NCBI GenBank assembly: GCA_029834535.1
Contig: JAQMWT010000671.1
Location: 419,612-483,611 of the forward strand
Source: Chrysophaeum taylorii
Taxonomy: Eukaryota > Sar > Pelagophyceae > Pelagomonadales > Pelagomonadaceae
Reading direction: 5' to 3'
DNA length: 64,000 nt
Shown: piece after piece, positions 9,285-20,604 of the stretch
How the letters are laid out: the number at the start of each line of letters is the position of its first letter
Numbering within the stretch: the first letter of the stretch is position 1
Notes under the pieces: generated by a model
The model's input: the letters and a program-made list of their open reading frames with translations, nothing else
What the model was told of the DNA's origin: nothing
The model's database searches: none
Program-made: the position numbers and the translations under genes

Positions 9285-11762
9285 GGAGAGCGTCTGTTGT
9301 CTGTACAAAACACCGTCGATTTACTACTAAACCGCCGCGTCGGGACTAGTGCGATAAACTGGGCGAGTCCTTTCAGAGCCAGCAGCCCCCCGCGACTGCG
9401 CGGGTCATAGCCTGCGTCCCTCGAACCAACGTGGGGGGGCGTTCCCGTGGTTCCGCATGCCCACGTTTGCGGCACCGAACGAGAGGATGTCCGAGCTCAA
9501 CAACACGCGTACTCTCGCGAGAATAGGCAAGCGAATTCGGTAAGCGAAGTGGCGGAGTTACTTGTCGCGTGACCGCCATCGTAGCAGCCAAGGATCGGTT
9601 TTGCTCCGCCAACTCGAAGTGGCTCGCTTGCGTCTTGATGAAGCCGTGCGTTTCAAAATCCTTCTGCGCAATATATATATACTTGACTTACTTACTCTGC
9701 TGATCGGGGAAGGACGTGAAGGAGGCAGTTAATTTCGGATGAGATCGACGATGCCTGCGTCGCGAGATGTCGTGGAGAACACGGGGACCTCACGAATGGG
9801 GCGCGGTGTCCGGGCGGAGAAGCGAGCAAAGAATATCGCGTCAATTTTCGCGGGGCCGTAGACGAATGATCCGGTCAGCGAGAAGCGGCTGCATTACGTA
9901 ACAAATGCATTACGTAAAAGAGCAGCGGTGAAACGCTCACATCACGCAGGCGCCCGTGATTGCTTGTCCGACAGTATCGTCGTCATTGTCATGGAGCGTC
10001 AGAGGAGGCGTGCAAGTTGAGGGGTAAGGCCGCCGACACGCCGATACTCACTCTTGAGTCCGAAGCGGGCAGGGGCTCGCCGCTCTTCCGCCATACACCA
10101 ACTCGCTTGCCAAGCCTCTCAACTTGAGGCTGGCTGTTTGCTTTATGATAAAAGATATTCTTGACGGAGAAAACAGGGTGAAGCGAACCTCCTCGACTAT
10201 AGTGAACGCTTCCCGAGGTGAAGCGAACCTCCTCGACTATAGTGAACGCTTCCCGAGGTCTTGCCGGAGGACAAGGACATGGTCAACCGCTCGGCACGGC
10301 GTCCAGCGCATGGCATCTTATGCGCGTGCCGCTCCGCATGAATCTTGTTTTAGACTGCAGTATCCGTGCGCGTACGACGGCTACGGAGAGTGAAGCCACC
10401 GCGACGAATCATGTCGTGGCAGATCTTTCTTCTTCAAGGCAGAGACAGCGGTGGAAAGTTTTCATGCCATGGATGGGCCTCGACACCCTAAAAGCGGCGC
10501 GACACCGATCAGCTGTTCGTCGGAGACGTGCGAAGTAGTTGTTTTTGGGCACACCATGGCTACCACGGCGATTCGCGGTCTCGATCTGGAATCGTAAGCG
10601 TCAGTATGTTGGGGATTTCGATATTCGACGGAACTACGACCTTGCATCGAAACACCTGCCACCGAGAGTGGGAGCCCATAGCCACTACTATGGTCTACAA
10701 GGTGGAACCAGACGCATCCCTCGGCATGTTACTAAGTGCATCTCGAGGAACTTCTGCGAGGAGACGAAGTTCGCCGATTGCGAAGACGACGAGAAGGGCT
10801 CAAGCTTTTCAGCGCCAAACTCGACAAGCAATTTCCACAGACGCACCCGAACGAAAAATTCGCTTTCCAGCGGATCGTGCGCATCGGCTAGAGCGGGTGT
10901 TGTGTGCGCGTTGAAAACCAACATCGCGCGGACGTCGAGACCAGGCACATTATATATGAAGCGCGCATTCATAGAGCGAATGAAAGAGCATCACAATCGT
11001 CATCGCGAGTGGCTCAGCTTGCCGCCGCTTCGGGACGCCGCAGCACTTCATGACATCTGCGACAAAACCTCAAGCATCTTGGTTACGTATACGAACGTCC
11101 CGGCGAGTTAATCAACGCCGATCTCCTCTTTTACAGGAGACAGCGACCTTGACTCGCACCGGGATGTCGACACTTCCGCCGCGGGAGCCGCAAAGGGTCG
11201 TCGCTACGTCAACTTGGACTAAGTGCCTGACCGAGCGCGCAACCCCACGCAGGAGGCCGAGAACGCACGGCACGTCAAAAGACGCCGACATCGCCTCCCG
11301 GCGGGAGCGGTGCCTAGGCCATGCGATACAGCGTTTTCCAAGTCATTTCAGGCATGAAGGCGCACACATTCATCGGTGCATTGGGCATGCCAGTACATGT
11401 GTGGACTTCGGCAACTAGACCACTGCGTCTCTGTCAAAAAACTCGTAAAGAGTGTTCGAGTCATGGACGACACCGACCCTGTTGTGTGATAATCGCCTTC
11501 ATCGGCGAGCATTTAATAATAATGCCCAGCATGACGGCGACGGCTGAATGTCTCGGGCCAACAAGCCAAAATGCGACGATATCATGTGGGGTACGTTGCT
11601 CATGACAACCTAGCGAAGAACGAGCGCCTTTTTTCTCTCAGATATTTTCGAGATGCACGAGGGTTTTGAGAGTTGCGCTAGAGTGAGTGAACCAGCGGCG
11701 GAACAACACGATGTCATCACATTGGAGGGTGCGGTGAGCGGTGTGTGTTAGAGTTGGTCGCG
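9285..11762. other. Gene-poor interval with a short tandem duplication and a doubtful ORF
   Basis: A frame at 10539-11111 (190 residues) has no recognisable domain. Coherent-looking peptide continues past it only by changing frame near 11085, so at best it is a broken gene. A fragment at about 10021-10165 (ending TTTATGATAAAAGATA) resembles sequence near 17040-17070 in the gypsy element and may be a solo LTR remnant. Confidence 0.35.
10177..10259. repeat. Perfect 40-bp tandem duplication
   Basis: The unit beginning GGTGAAGCGAACCTCC occurs twice head to tail with no mismatch (10177-10216 and 10217-10256, plus three further matching bases). Lack of divergence means a recent duplication. There is no surrounding gene that I can support. 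Confidence 0.9.
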
Positions 11763-12800
11763 ATGAGCCTCCGCACGAAAGAGAAGGATGCTTTCGCGGA
11801 CGAAGAGAAGCCCATAAAGGCGGTGGCGCATTGGGTACCTTTGAACTTGCTGCGGAAGAGTCGCCTAGGATCTGCGAAAGCTTACGATCACGGCGGCGAT
11901 GCTATACTCAAGGAGAACCCGAACTTCCAGCTCGACGGCACCATCTTCAAGTCCGTCAAGTCGCCCTTGGCGCGCGCCGCGCTACGCGCGAGGCTGTGCA
12001 TGGAGCCCTACTGGAGCGACGGCGCCGTAGCCGCCATAGAAAAGCGAATTTTGGCGATACCTCGGGCGCCCGACTACGACGCCGGCATCATCGACTTCAT
12101 GAACACCGACTGCGACTTCGCGATGGAACACGCCGACGGCTCCTTTATGGACCACCTCCAGTTCTGCTACGAGTACTGCGCCGCTCATATGAAGACCGCC
12201 AGCCCCAACGTTTTGCTGCTTCACAGCGTCCTCGGCGTTGGTACCAACTACTTCCCGTGCGCTGTGGACAAAATACCCAAGTTGGAGGCCTTGCTGACGC
12301 CGCAGGAGATGATCCACGTCAGCGCCTTCCCGTCCGTGCTTCGGCTGCTGTTAACTGGCGACTTGTTGCGCGACCTCGCCAAACGCGCTTCCGAGACGAT
12401 CGCCAGCATCACGATGCACCGCGTTATCGATAATAAGTTGATTGTGCTCGAGGCCGACGACTTTTGGCTCCACCTCAACTACCAGCTCATCCACCTCCTC
12501 GATTTCCTCCCTCTTCTCGATTGGGCAAAGGCCGTCAGAGGTGATGCCTTCCTCGCGCCCTTCGCCGCGCTCCACGCCTTTCTCAAGACTAAAGACAAGC
12601 TCCTGGCCACCGTCGACTACGACCTCAAGGACGTTAAACCGTCCGCTTCCTCCGACAAGAACGCGTCCCTCTCCCTCGGCTACCTCATTACCACCTACAT
12701 CCCCAGCGACATCCAGCTCGCCATTGGCGCGCGTCAAGTCCGCGCCTTTTCAAAGGCCGTAGGCCACGACCTCTCCTACGAGCTCCACTACGCTGGCTAG
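11763..12800 (+). CDS. Protein with an HD-like, DUF6817-type core
   Basis: 345 residues from the ATG at 11763; an in-frame GTG lies six codons upstream but is unlikely to be used. The central part (about residues 110-190) reads DCDFAMEHADGSFMDHLQFCYEYC, then VLLLHSVLGVGTNYFP, then LLTPQEMIHVSAF. Its spaced histidines (E-H-x-D...DHL...LLHSVLG) resemble DUF6817, a family built like an HD metal-dependent hydrolase with motifs such as H-S-G...L-x-D-H-L and L-F-H-S-I-Y-G-T. The rest is predicted helical. Enzyme activity is therefore possible, but substrate and pathway are unknown. Coding continues without interruption to a TAG at 12800. No neighbour suggests a role. Confidence 0.6.
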   Translation: MSLRTKEKDAFADEEKPIKAVAHWVPLNLLRKSRLGSAKAYDHGGDAILKENPNFQLDGTIFKSVKSPLARAALRARLCMEPYWSDGAVAAIEKRILAIPRAPDYDAGIIDFMNTDCDFAMEHADGSFMDHLQFCYEYCAAHMKTASPNVLLLHSVLGVGTNYFPCAVDKIPKLEALLTPQEMIHVSAFPSVLRLLLTGDLLRDLAKRASETIASITMHRVIDNKLIVLEADDFWLHLNYQLIHLLDFLPLLDWAKAVRGDAFLAPFAALHAFLKTKDKLLATVDYDLKDVKPSASSDKNASLSLGYLITTYIPSDIQLAIGARQVRAFSKAVGHDLSYELHYAG

Positions 12801-13629
12801 ACCGGGATTGATTGATTCTCGTGGCTAAGCATAGCAATCGCAGGCGCTGGTCTTGTACTAATAAGTTAGTTAGTCTGCCGAGGATTCGCGCGACACGACA
12901 GACAGCGCCGTCGACGCGAGACCAAGGAGATGCCCGTGCATGTTTTCTTTTTGCCATGCTCTCTTTCAACCTGGCTTACCCTACTATCGCTCGTAGTGCG
13001 CTGTCCTTCACACTGCTCGTGGTACTTCTCAGCTCGAAGGATACTATCTATCTGCACCTTCTTGTCGCAGACAGGTCGGACCCGCGCCGCGACTTCTGAA
13101 GGCGCTGCTCAGAGGCTTCTACTACTGTTGGGACTCTGACATGGCTGTGAACAATGGGAATCTGCCTGGCACTGTATCGTTGCTGATATGACAACAACTG
13201 GCTCGTTGAGAAGATTAATGAGATGACAGCGCTCTGGTGGAACGACCCCACTCATCCCTTCTTCTTATCGAGGAACTTCGAACCGACGCCAGCGAAGTTC
13301 AACATCCTCGACGACGGCAGCTTGCCACCCGACGAAGTTCATCAGGATGTCGATGACAATGAAATCGAACCATCCGAGGAAAGCGAGCTCTGGAGCGCGG
13401 TGCTGCCTTCTGCTCTGTGATAGACTGCTTATGCCGAGGAGTCGATGATTCCGAAAAATCGTTTTTCTACCAAAGAGAAGCGCACCTTCTTTCGCGGGAA
13501 CTACTACCGCCGAATCTTGAGGACCTGAACGCCCATGACTCTGCTGACTTCGCGCTTTCGCCGAGTGGTGGGCGCGGGCCTCGAGCCCTCGAAGAATTTT
13601 TCTTCTGGCATCTTTAGAAAGACGGAGTT
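12801..13629. other. Intergenic, no gene supported
   Basis: Short frames only. The plus frame 13223-13420 (DEVHQDVDDNEIEPSEESE) and its antisense partner have no recognisable domain. The first copy of the gypsy-associated repeat begins at 13630. Confidence 0.35.
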
Positions 13630-13820
13630 GTGGCGGTAACGGCCTTCCCCACACTTTTGCCTTTCTTGCCTTGAACTTGGAGATTCCCACTTGGAATCTC
13701 CATCTGCCTTTTTCTGGGAATCCTATGTGCCTACCAATCTTCGCATATCTCGCTTGCATTTCCTAGAATGTATCGATTCTTGGCCAATCCCCTCTGAAAT
13801 AATTTAGGCCAACCTCACGA
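13630..13820 (+). repeat. Left LTR-like repeat of the gypsy element
   Basis: Shares ordered blocks with 16848-17373: GTGGCGGTAACG, CTTGCCTTGAACTTGGAG, CTTGGAATC, and the closing CTCTGAAAT...TTAGGCCAACCTC. Exact ends are uncertain because no clean target-site duplication was found. Confidence 0.6.
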
Positions 13821-14705
13821 TGGCGGTAGGTGTGCGCTAGGGCGAGCCTGTAGCGGGACCACGGGCGATTTGACGGTCACGTTGTGACCGTCGGTCCGGC
13901 CAAAGGGGGGCGAGTGTAGTAGTCTTCCGCTACGCTGCTGGAGATCACCGGGTCCTTCTTTGGTGACACAGAAGGACTCCGGTTACGTCGAGGTCCGGCT
14001 TAAGAGTATACTAACAAACCGGCGACTTTCCGTGCAGTCGGCGGATTTGAGGGAGACCTACCTGTTAGAGATTTGAGTTCCGCTGGCTTCCATGAAGCAT
14101 TGTTGTGTGATGTCGGAACGAACGAACGACGGAGTGATGGTGTTTCTTCACACCTACTCGCGGGCATCTGTGTTGTACGTCCTAAAATCCATGTCTGTTA
14201 GCCTGCTTCCGGGTCGAGGAGCTGTACTCCGAGCGCGTGGCGAAGATCTGTTAGATCGCGTATGTCCGGACGCGCACCGAGGAATAGCGCGCACGTGCTC
14301 GTCTTCAGCCGCCGGTAAATCTGCCGCCGGTAAATCTTGCTGAAGGACGGAACTTGAATACTCGCCTGGAGTTCGCCGGTACCAGCAACCGAAACGAGTG
14401 GCGATCCGACGATTGCGACGCCCGTCGCGAACATGTACGAGTCTAGCCGGCTGCCACTGATAGATGGATCGAGATCGACACCCGAAATCCCTCCTGCCAC
14501 CGGGAGTTCGGAGGAACGCGCGGCTTCAATGCCTCCACCAGCCAGCGACGCAGAGGACACGAGGGGGGAGTCCGATTCTCAAGCATAGATGATACGGCAA
14601 CTCGTTAACAGAGTTGGCCATCTACGAGCAAAGATGTCGGAACTAGAAGAAAAAACCGTCAATCTTTACAAGCTGCAACTGGACATGTAGAGAGAGAAAA
14701 AAGAA

Positions 14706-15200
14706 ATGCTACGGCGAGCGCTCGAAGAAGAGCGAAGGCGCGGAGAGAAGCGAATTCCGGCTTCGGACGTGACCAATGTGAAACCCGAACGAGACGAAAA
14801 CGTCGTCTCTTCGTTGTCCGACGCTACACCACCGAGTGGTCCTTCTGAGCCCGCTCCGAGGAGTCAGCCTGAGCTCGCTCTGAGGCATCACCCTATTTTT
14901 GAGCCGACGACGAATCGAGAGCGGAGCAACCCTTTCGGAAAGGACACGACCCTGCTGTTCAAATTATCGTTTCAAGCTCTCGACGGTTCAATCGCGAAGT
15001 TTAAGGAAGAGGCGTCTACGTGGCTTCAACAAGTACGAATCATGCTTCGAAAATATCAGCAGTCCCCCGCTCTCGCAATGAACCTGATTCGAGGAGACTA
15101 CCAAAAGGCTCCTATGCCTGTTTACAAAAGGCGGAAAGCTTGTCGCGACGAGATGGTAAAAAAAAAGTGCTTGCGCGGCGAGATTTCCGAAGACGAGTAG
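14706..15200 (+). pseudogene. Gag-like fragment of the gypsy element
   Basis: 164 residues. A charged Glu/Arg-rich start (LRRALEEERRRGEKR) is followed by a Pro/Ser-rich linker and then LSFQALDGSIAKFKEEASTW with LQQVRIMLRKYQQ. This is the pattern of a gypsy Gag (an aromatic-containing G/D-x-S-I-x-x-F segment, then a Trp helix). The frame starts with an ATG but lacks a zinc knuckle, and ends early among sequence with no pol. Position between the left repeat and the integrase tail supports the call. Confidence 0.45.
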
Positions 15201-15619
15201 ATGAAGCACGACCAAGGAAGTTTAGATGAGACTGGGGAGGCACTGTTATCCTGCGCACCCAAGGCCACACCACCGAAAAAAACTGGAAAAGTAGTGGTAT
15301 AAGAGATGCGCCAAGGTAACCTGCCGCTCCAGAAGTATATCACGAAATGGCAATAATTATTATTGTTTTGGCTCTTGCCAGTCTTGGGTAGCCTTGTCAG
15401 GGGGAAAGTTGATCCGTCTACATTTACGATGCACATCATCAACGGACTGCAACCAGGGAAGTTGCGAGTTCCTTGTCGAGAGTGCGCAATATACGAAGAA
15501 CCCAGCGTTGCATAGTAGTTTGGATGTAGTAATCGCGTCGACGACCCAAATTGCGAGGATCTACACTTAGAGAGAGGTGACAACGTGAAGAGACAAGCCG
15601 ATTGGTCAGTTTTTCTTAA

Positions 15620-16459
15620 GTGCGCTTCGTTCATGTACAATCGCATGTAAATCCCTGGCACGAAAATCGGCATTTTATGATGCGCATAGGACGACCACCA
15701 ATGCTTCCGCCCGATTATAATATCTTGGGCGAGCAACGAGGACTGCCTCAATCGCGCCGGCAAGTATTGATGGACTTCAAGCAAAAGTTTGAACTAAATC
15801 GTCAACTTGTCGAACGAGCACATTAAAAAGCTCAAAAGAGTCAAAAGATTCGATATGATAAGAATCAAATCGACATTCAATTCTCTCCTGGCGATTACGT
15901 CTTGCGATTTGTGCACAAGACGCGTCACAAGTTGAGACCGATCTGGTGTGGGCCGTATATTGTCACCAGAATTGTCTCGCCCGTTGTCTACGAAACTAAG
16001 GACTTGAATAACGATGATGCTGACCCTGTAGTTATCTCTTTGCCGCAGATTGTTCCTTTCGAGGTGCCAGTTATTGACACCTCTGCTGCTCCGCTCCATC
16101 CGCCTTCACACAGAGATCGCTTTCAGCGCGGAACATCTGCAATCTTCAGGGTCAAAGGACGCTCCAATCCTCGGAAAAAGCGTATCTACGTTGCTGAAGT
16201 CTACGAAGAGTACAATCATGACAACGAAACTGTCGTTCTGCACTATTATACAGATTTGGGCGAGCACGCCGACCCTCGAGTCATCGATCCTACAAAGCCT
16301 TTGCGAGACCGCGTTTTAAGGCCAGGACACAAGGACCCTGACGGGCGCAGCTTCACACGACTCAAAGCACGTATGAGCGGTTGTGAACCTTGCGTTACTG
16401 ATTTCCGACCTAACGAGATCGATGTTCTTGTTACAAATTCAACTTTCCAGAATAATTAA
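15620..16459 (+). pseudogene. Gypsy integrase C-terminal part with the conserved extension domain
   Basis: The sequence reads RIGRPPMLPPDYNILG and RRQVLMDFKQKFELNRQL, is broken by a stop near 15824, then continues FSPGDYVLRFVHKTRHKLRP and WCGPYIVTRIVSPVVYE, the usual GPF/Y end of a gypsy integrase. After about 45 variable residues comes the extension: RIYVAEVYEEYNHDNETVVL, then HYYTDLG, then KDPDGRSFTRLK and EPCVTDFRPNEIDVLV. The same extension is found at 60523-60888 and 61631-62118. The upstream frame has at least one stop, so this copy is dead, but the extension is open from 15902 to 16459. Confidence 0.7.
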
Positions 16460-16847
16460 TTGGGAAACCTGTGTCTGTCTTTAAATGTCGACTGCTAAGA
16501 GGGGGGGGTGTGTGTGGGGAGCATGAAGGATGTGGGTGGGTTTGTGGCTGTCAGTCACAGAACTCTGCCGGACCTCTACTTTCTGTTCTTCGCAGCATGT
16601 ATGTCCGAAACGGCCCGACAAAAAGTGCGTTTTGTGAAGCCGATTCATTTCACGACGCTTCACCCGGGACCTACTTTCTGTTCTTTTGCTAATGTATGCG
16701 CCCCGAACGATGCTATTTATAAATTGTTTTTTTCAAAGCAACAAAGTCCATTCTGACATTTCTGAACGCGCTTATCTAATTATGCGAGAGCGCAATCTTC
16801 GTCACCTTTGAAATCGATGACGACGTCATCTTAAATAGATGGCTCCT

Positions 16848-17373
16848 GTGGCGGTAACGCCTTCCCCCCACTCATCCCCTTCTTGCCTTGAACTTGGAGA
16901 TTCCCATGTAGCAGCGAACGAAACAAGGCTCGCTCAAGGGGCTTCACCTAGACACGCCGGCACCTCTAATATCCGAGGTCGTAGCGCTAGGCAGGGATAC
17001 GCCTCGCTCGTCGCCACAATCAATCACTCGCCAAGACCTCTTGACTTGAGGTTTGGAGATTGTTTATGATAAAAGATACTCCTTACGAGGTTGTGATATA
17101 GTCGTCACAGAAAAGGCAGTGACATAGCAGTCACTAGCCGTCACAGAAAGGGGTAAGGAAGCGGAGGTAGGGTAAACCATAAGAGGCAGGGTTAGCCCTA
17201 AGAGGCAGGAGTTTCCGACACAGTCTCACTTGGAATCACCATCTGTTCCCCCTGGGAATCTCATCTACTTGAGAATCCTATTTGCCTGCCACTCTTAGAA
17301 TAGTTAAATTGTATTTCCTGGAATCTATTTATCCTTGCTCATTCCCCTCTGAAATTATTTTAGGCCAACCTCT
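16848..17373 (+). repeat. Right LTR-like repeat of the gypsy element, longer than the left
   Basis: Carries the same outer blocks as 13630-13820 plus about 315 internal bases. Those bases include a segment TTTATGATAAAAGATACTCC that is also recognisable near 10140 and, more weakly, near 61440. The extra length may be the more complete form of the repeat. Confidence 0.6.
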
Positions 17374-18113
17374 GTAGCAGAAACTTAAATCACCCATCCT
17401 TCTTAGCCGGACCGGCGGTCACAACGTGATCTTTCAAATTGTCCGAACCGCGGGTGGTTCCCACTACACGCCCAGCGCGGTGCTCACGCACGCACCATCT
17501 TGAGGCTGGGCAAAAGGTTTTGATGAGGGATATAGGGAAATTCAAGCAAAATCAATAGACCGGCAGGTGAATAGGAATCTCAAGTAGGTGAAAGGGCTTG
17601 AGTTTTTTTGTGCGCTGTTTGGGGACATGAGAGATGTGCCTCGATGGCGGAAGTGTGCATCCAAAACCTTGTTCGTTTTCGTTTTTTCTTCCTCTTGTTG
17701 ATCAACAGAAGAGCTTCTTTTTTCTTTCGAACAAGGAAACCACCACCACGGTGTCCTGCCATGTTCGCTACCACTCCTCCCACTCGCAGCTGTGAACAGC
17801 TGCTGCCGCTCATCCTCCCCCGCCTGCTAGGATGACACACGTACAACGCGCCGACCTGCGCGGCGAACACATGCAGACACTTTCGTCTCGCAGTGGCGAC
17901 ACCTATGACCACCTCACCCGTTTCAATCAATCTAAATTAGCACGGAGCACCAGTGCATCACATGTTTTCATTACCCCGAGAACGATCTTCGACTTCCGAC
18001 GCAACATCGTGCGTCGCCGTTGGGAATTACCCAACGACATTATTATCGCGACGCGACGGGTCGTCTAAGGTTTTCTTTTGGCACACGTACTCCTGCATTT
18101 TTTTTTTTTTTAA
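17374..18113. other. Intergenic between gypsy element and MULE copy 2
   Basis: No supported gene. Frames at 17580-17930 and 17608-17835 are short and low in complexity. A poly-T run lies at about 18098-18110, just left of the MULE target duplication. Confidence 0.4.
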
Positions 18114-18122
18114 TTGATTTAA
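18114..18122. repeat. Target-site duplication of MULE copy 2 (left; right at 20596-20604)
   Basis: TTGATTTAA stands immediately outside both ends of the element, nine bases with no mismatch. The duplication fixes the element boundaries to the base and, by homology, those of copy 1. Confidence 0.93.
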
Positions 18123-20595
18123 GGGAAAAGTCAAGTTTCCAACCACCATATAAGTTTGGTCACCGTAAACCTTCAACAAGTTTGGTCACTTAAGTTTGGT
18201 CAATCCGTCTCTTGGTTGACTAAACTTGTACTCTCAGAGAGCAAACATACGGTTCGATGACAAAACAAGGCCCGCCGTGATCAAGCTTTCAGCGGTTCTG
18301 CACGTCGCGCTGTGACTCCGGATCGTCCTTCGACTTCGAAACGAACACGGTATCGATGCGGGCTTCGCTCAGGTCGAGCGGGAGCGTGGTGGTAACACGC
18401 CGACGTCGGTTGACCACGACGCCGAGAAAGAAAACAAGAAGTCGCGTGCCCAGGCGAAGGTAAACGACTATGAGAGATCGCCGAGTACGCTGTCGCAGCT
18501 CAGAGCGCGCAAATACGAGGCTCCACTTTACTCGATCTGAGCAAGATGCCAAGTTCAGCAGGTGTGTTCTCGAGGCCGACTTGCATCAGATGATGTTTGA
18601 CACGGGCGGCAAGTTGACGGCGTGTACAACATGGTCTACAGCGCGACAGCGCTGTCGTTCAAGTGCTATATGCAAGATGCAGCGTTTATGTGCGTGCTGC
18701 TCGTTGTGATGTGCAAGTAGAAAATACCGTCACGTGTGCTAAAAGGCACACCTGCTCCGAACCTTCTTGCCGACAAAGATCCAGCTATCGCGCGAAGCAC
18801 TTCTGCGAGGCCGTGTCGGTCCTCATCAAGGGCTTTATGGAGGGCAAGTCAGGCGGCTCGCTGGCCGGTTAGCATCCGGAAAGTCCGTGTTGGGATGGGG
18901 TTCGCTCGGTTGGGCAGAGCGACGGACAGGTCGATTGTTCGTGGACCAACACGTCCGCGGCCTGCGACGCTTTTGCACGACCTCGCACAAGACCGCGCGC
19001 AGTGGCGGTCCACCATCAACAAGTCCGTCCTCGTCCCTCGCCTCTGCCCCAACTGCGTGATTTTCCTCCGTGATTCCGCACCGGCTCCTGCCGGTCCGGC
19101 CTGGCTCCCATGCTCGGGAGAGGTCTGAAGTTAGTTAGTTAGTTAGTCAGTCAGGCGGCTCTTCTCGGCATATGCGTTTGATAGACATCTGCAACAATGT
19201 CATCCGCTAAAGGCACGAGATGACGAACCGGGATCGTTCGCTGTAGTCTGTCATAAACATCGAACTAATAAGGCGCATCCGAATAATCTTGGGCGACGAA
19301 ACAGCGTGGTATCAGCGTTGTCTTGCGCAGGCCTTGTTTGTATATGTTGTTCTGCGAGTGTTCGCATGTTGATGCGTGTGTATGGTCAAACTTGGAGGCA
19401 TTCAATTTGGTGTGATCAAATTTCGAACAATCACATCAAACTTGTCATATTTTAGACTCGTACTGATGACTGGGTTAGAATTACAGGGGTGGTGTCGGCG
19501 ATCTTCGCGGAACGAGGCTGTCGACGTCTTGACATCCCTTCGCGCCGCAGCTTGTATTTGCCGACTTTCTCGTACAGTGCTCGACGGTGCAGCAGCAGCT
19601 CCCGGGGAGATCTTGCGGCAGGGCGGGGTTGTCGAGATGCGCGAGGAGGAGGAGGATAAGGAGGTGTTCTCTTACGGTCGTGCGAGTTGTTTATGCTGGC
19701 GTAACGGCACGTGCTCGCGTTGCCGTCCCATGATCAAGCTGGACAGCTAACTCCGGGTCGGGTACGCGACGGTGAGGAACTCCTGAACGTGGTCCTGTAC
19801 GGTCCCGCACAAGTGTGGGACTACAATCTTTGGGTGCTCGAGGGGCGTTGCTCGCGCAGTTTCTCGAGGTCGTCGAGTTTCGCGTTCTCAACCCCGAGTC
19901 GATTATCAAAGACGCGCTCCCTCTCGAGTTTTGGGATGCAGAATGGGGTGATCCGTCTCACGCAGACCGTGTAAGTCTGGTGTCCTATGTCCGCTTGTTG
20001 TTGAAGAATGACGCACGACCACGGCAACACCACCGTGGTGAGTCGCGGTTTGGGTGGCTTCTACGAACGATGGAAGGTACGAGAATGGGCCCAGCTTAAG
20101 TACGCCAAGCCGTGGGAATCTGCTCTCGGGGCCGCGTGTCGCTGCCCGCTCTCCTTGCGTATCGCCGTGCTGTCTTAGGACGGACCTCCTTCTAAGGCGG
20201 TCATGGGGGGGTGTCCATGCCGCGCGTGTAACGCCACGGTAGATTCTGCGTAGCTGCAGCACCTAGCTCTCGTTTTTAAAGCATTTTCGCACCAAAAGCG
20301 CTCACGCGCCCCCTTAAAAAGCCTCCTTAAGTTTGATTTTAAAAGCCGAAGTTTGGTCAATACTGTGGAAGTTTGAGGAGTAGTGATCAAACTTGTTGAC
20401 CAAACTTACAAGGAAATTAATCAAACTTTTAGGGTTGATTGATCAAACTTAATGCAACTTCGGAGTGACCAAACTTAACTGACCTAACTTCTATGGAAAG
20501 TGACCACACATGTGAGTTTTTCCTTAATCATACATCAAAATCGAGCAAACATGAAAGAAATTCACCAAACTTTCTGACCAAACTTGACGGATCCC
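18123..20595 (+). mobile_element. MULE copy 2, 2.47 kb, internally deleted derivative
   Basis: The ends are the same as copy 1 (GGGAAAAGTCAAGTTT inward from 18123 and GGGATCCGTCAAGTTT inward from 20595), and the copy is flanked by a perfect, non-repetitive 9-bp duplication TTGATTTAA at 18114-18122 and 20596-20604. The first 110 bases align to copy 1 with only scattered differences, as do the last 440 or so bases. The catalytic and SWIM regions of copy 1 are absent. What remains is a degraded N-terminal region (about 18290-18870), unrelated-looking middle sequence, and the second ORF (about 19740-20260). It cannot encode a transposase and would depend on another copy. Confidence 0.92.
19740..20260 (+). 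pseudogene. Remnant of the MULE second ORF in copy 2
   Basis: Homologous to the 1089-1799 minus-strand ORF of copy 1: NPESIIKDALPLEFWDAEW, then LLLKNDARPRQHHRGESRFG. Frame breaks occur near 20090, where copy 1 continues with WAQLNRVKPWETAGEAARR but copy 2 stops. Function unknown. Confidence 0.55.
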
Positions 20596-20604
20596 TTGAT
20601 TTAA

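Larger units (their letters stand above)
13630..17373 (+). mobile_element. Decayed, internally deleted Ty3/gypsy retrotransposon
   Basis: A repeat beginning GTGGCGGTAACG and ending TTTAGGCCAACCTC occurs at 13630-13820 and again, in the same orientation, at 16848-17373; I take these as the long terminal repeats. Shared inner blocks are CCTTGAACTTGGAGATTCCCA, CTTGGAATC-x-CCATCTG and ATTCCCCTCTGAAAT. The second copy has about 315 extra bases between two of these blocks, so the first is deleted or the second holds an insertion. Between them lie a gag-like frame and the end of an integrase with its C-terminal extension; protease, reverse transcriptase and RNase H are missing. The element is related to the copies at 60-64 kb. 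Confidence 0.7.

Noticed and set aside
9669-9680. ATATATATATA as a TATA box
   Set aside because: No gene starts within a sensible distance downstream; AT runs of this size occur elsewhere in the gaps.
15122-15784. A 220-residue minus-strand ORF
   Set aside because: Lies antisense to the decayed gypsy element and has no domain.
746-20596. A single 19.8-kb giant element (Maverick-like) bounded by long inverted repeats
   Set aside because: The outer inverted similarity comes from two separate MULE copies in opposite orientation; each has its own inner terminus and its own different 9-bp target duplication.
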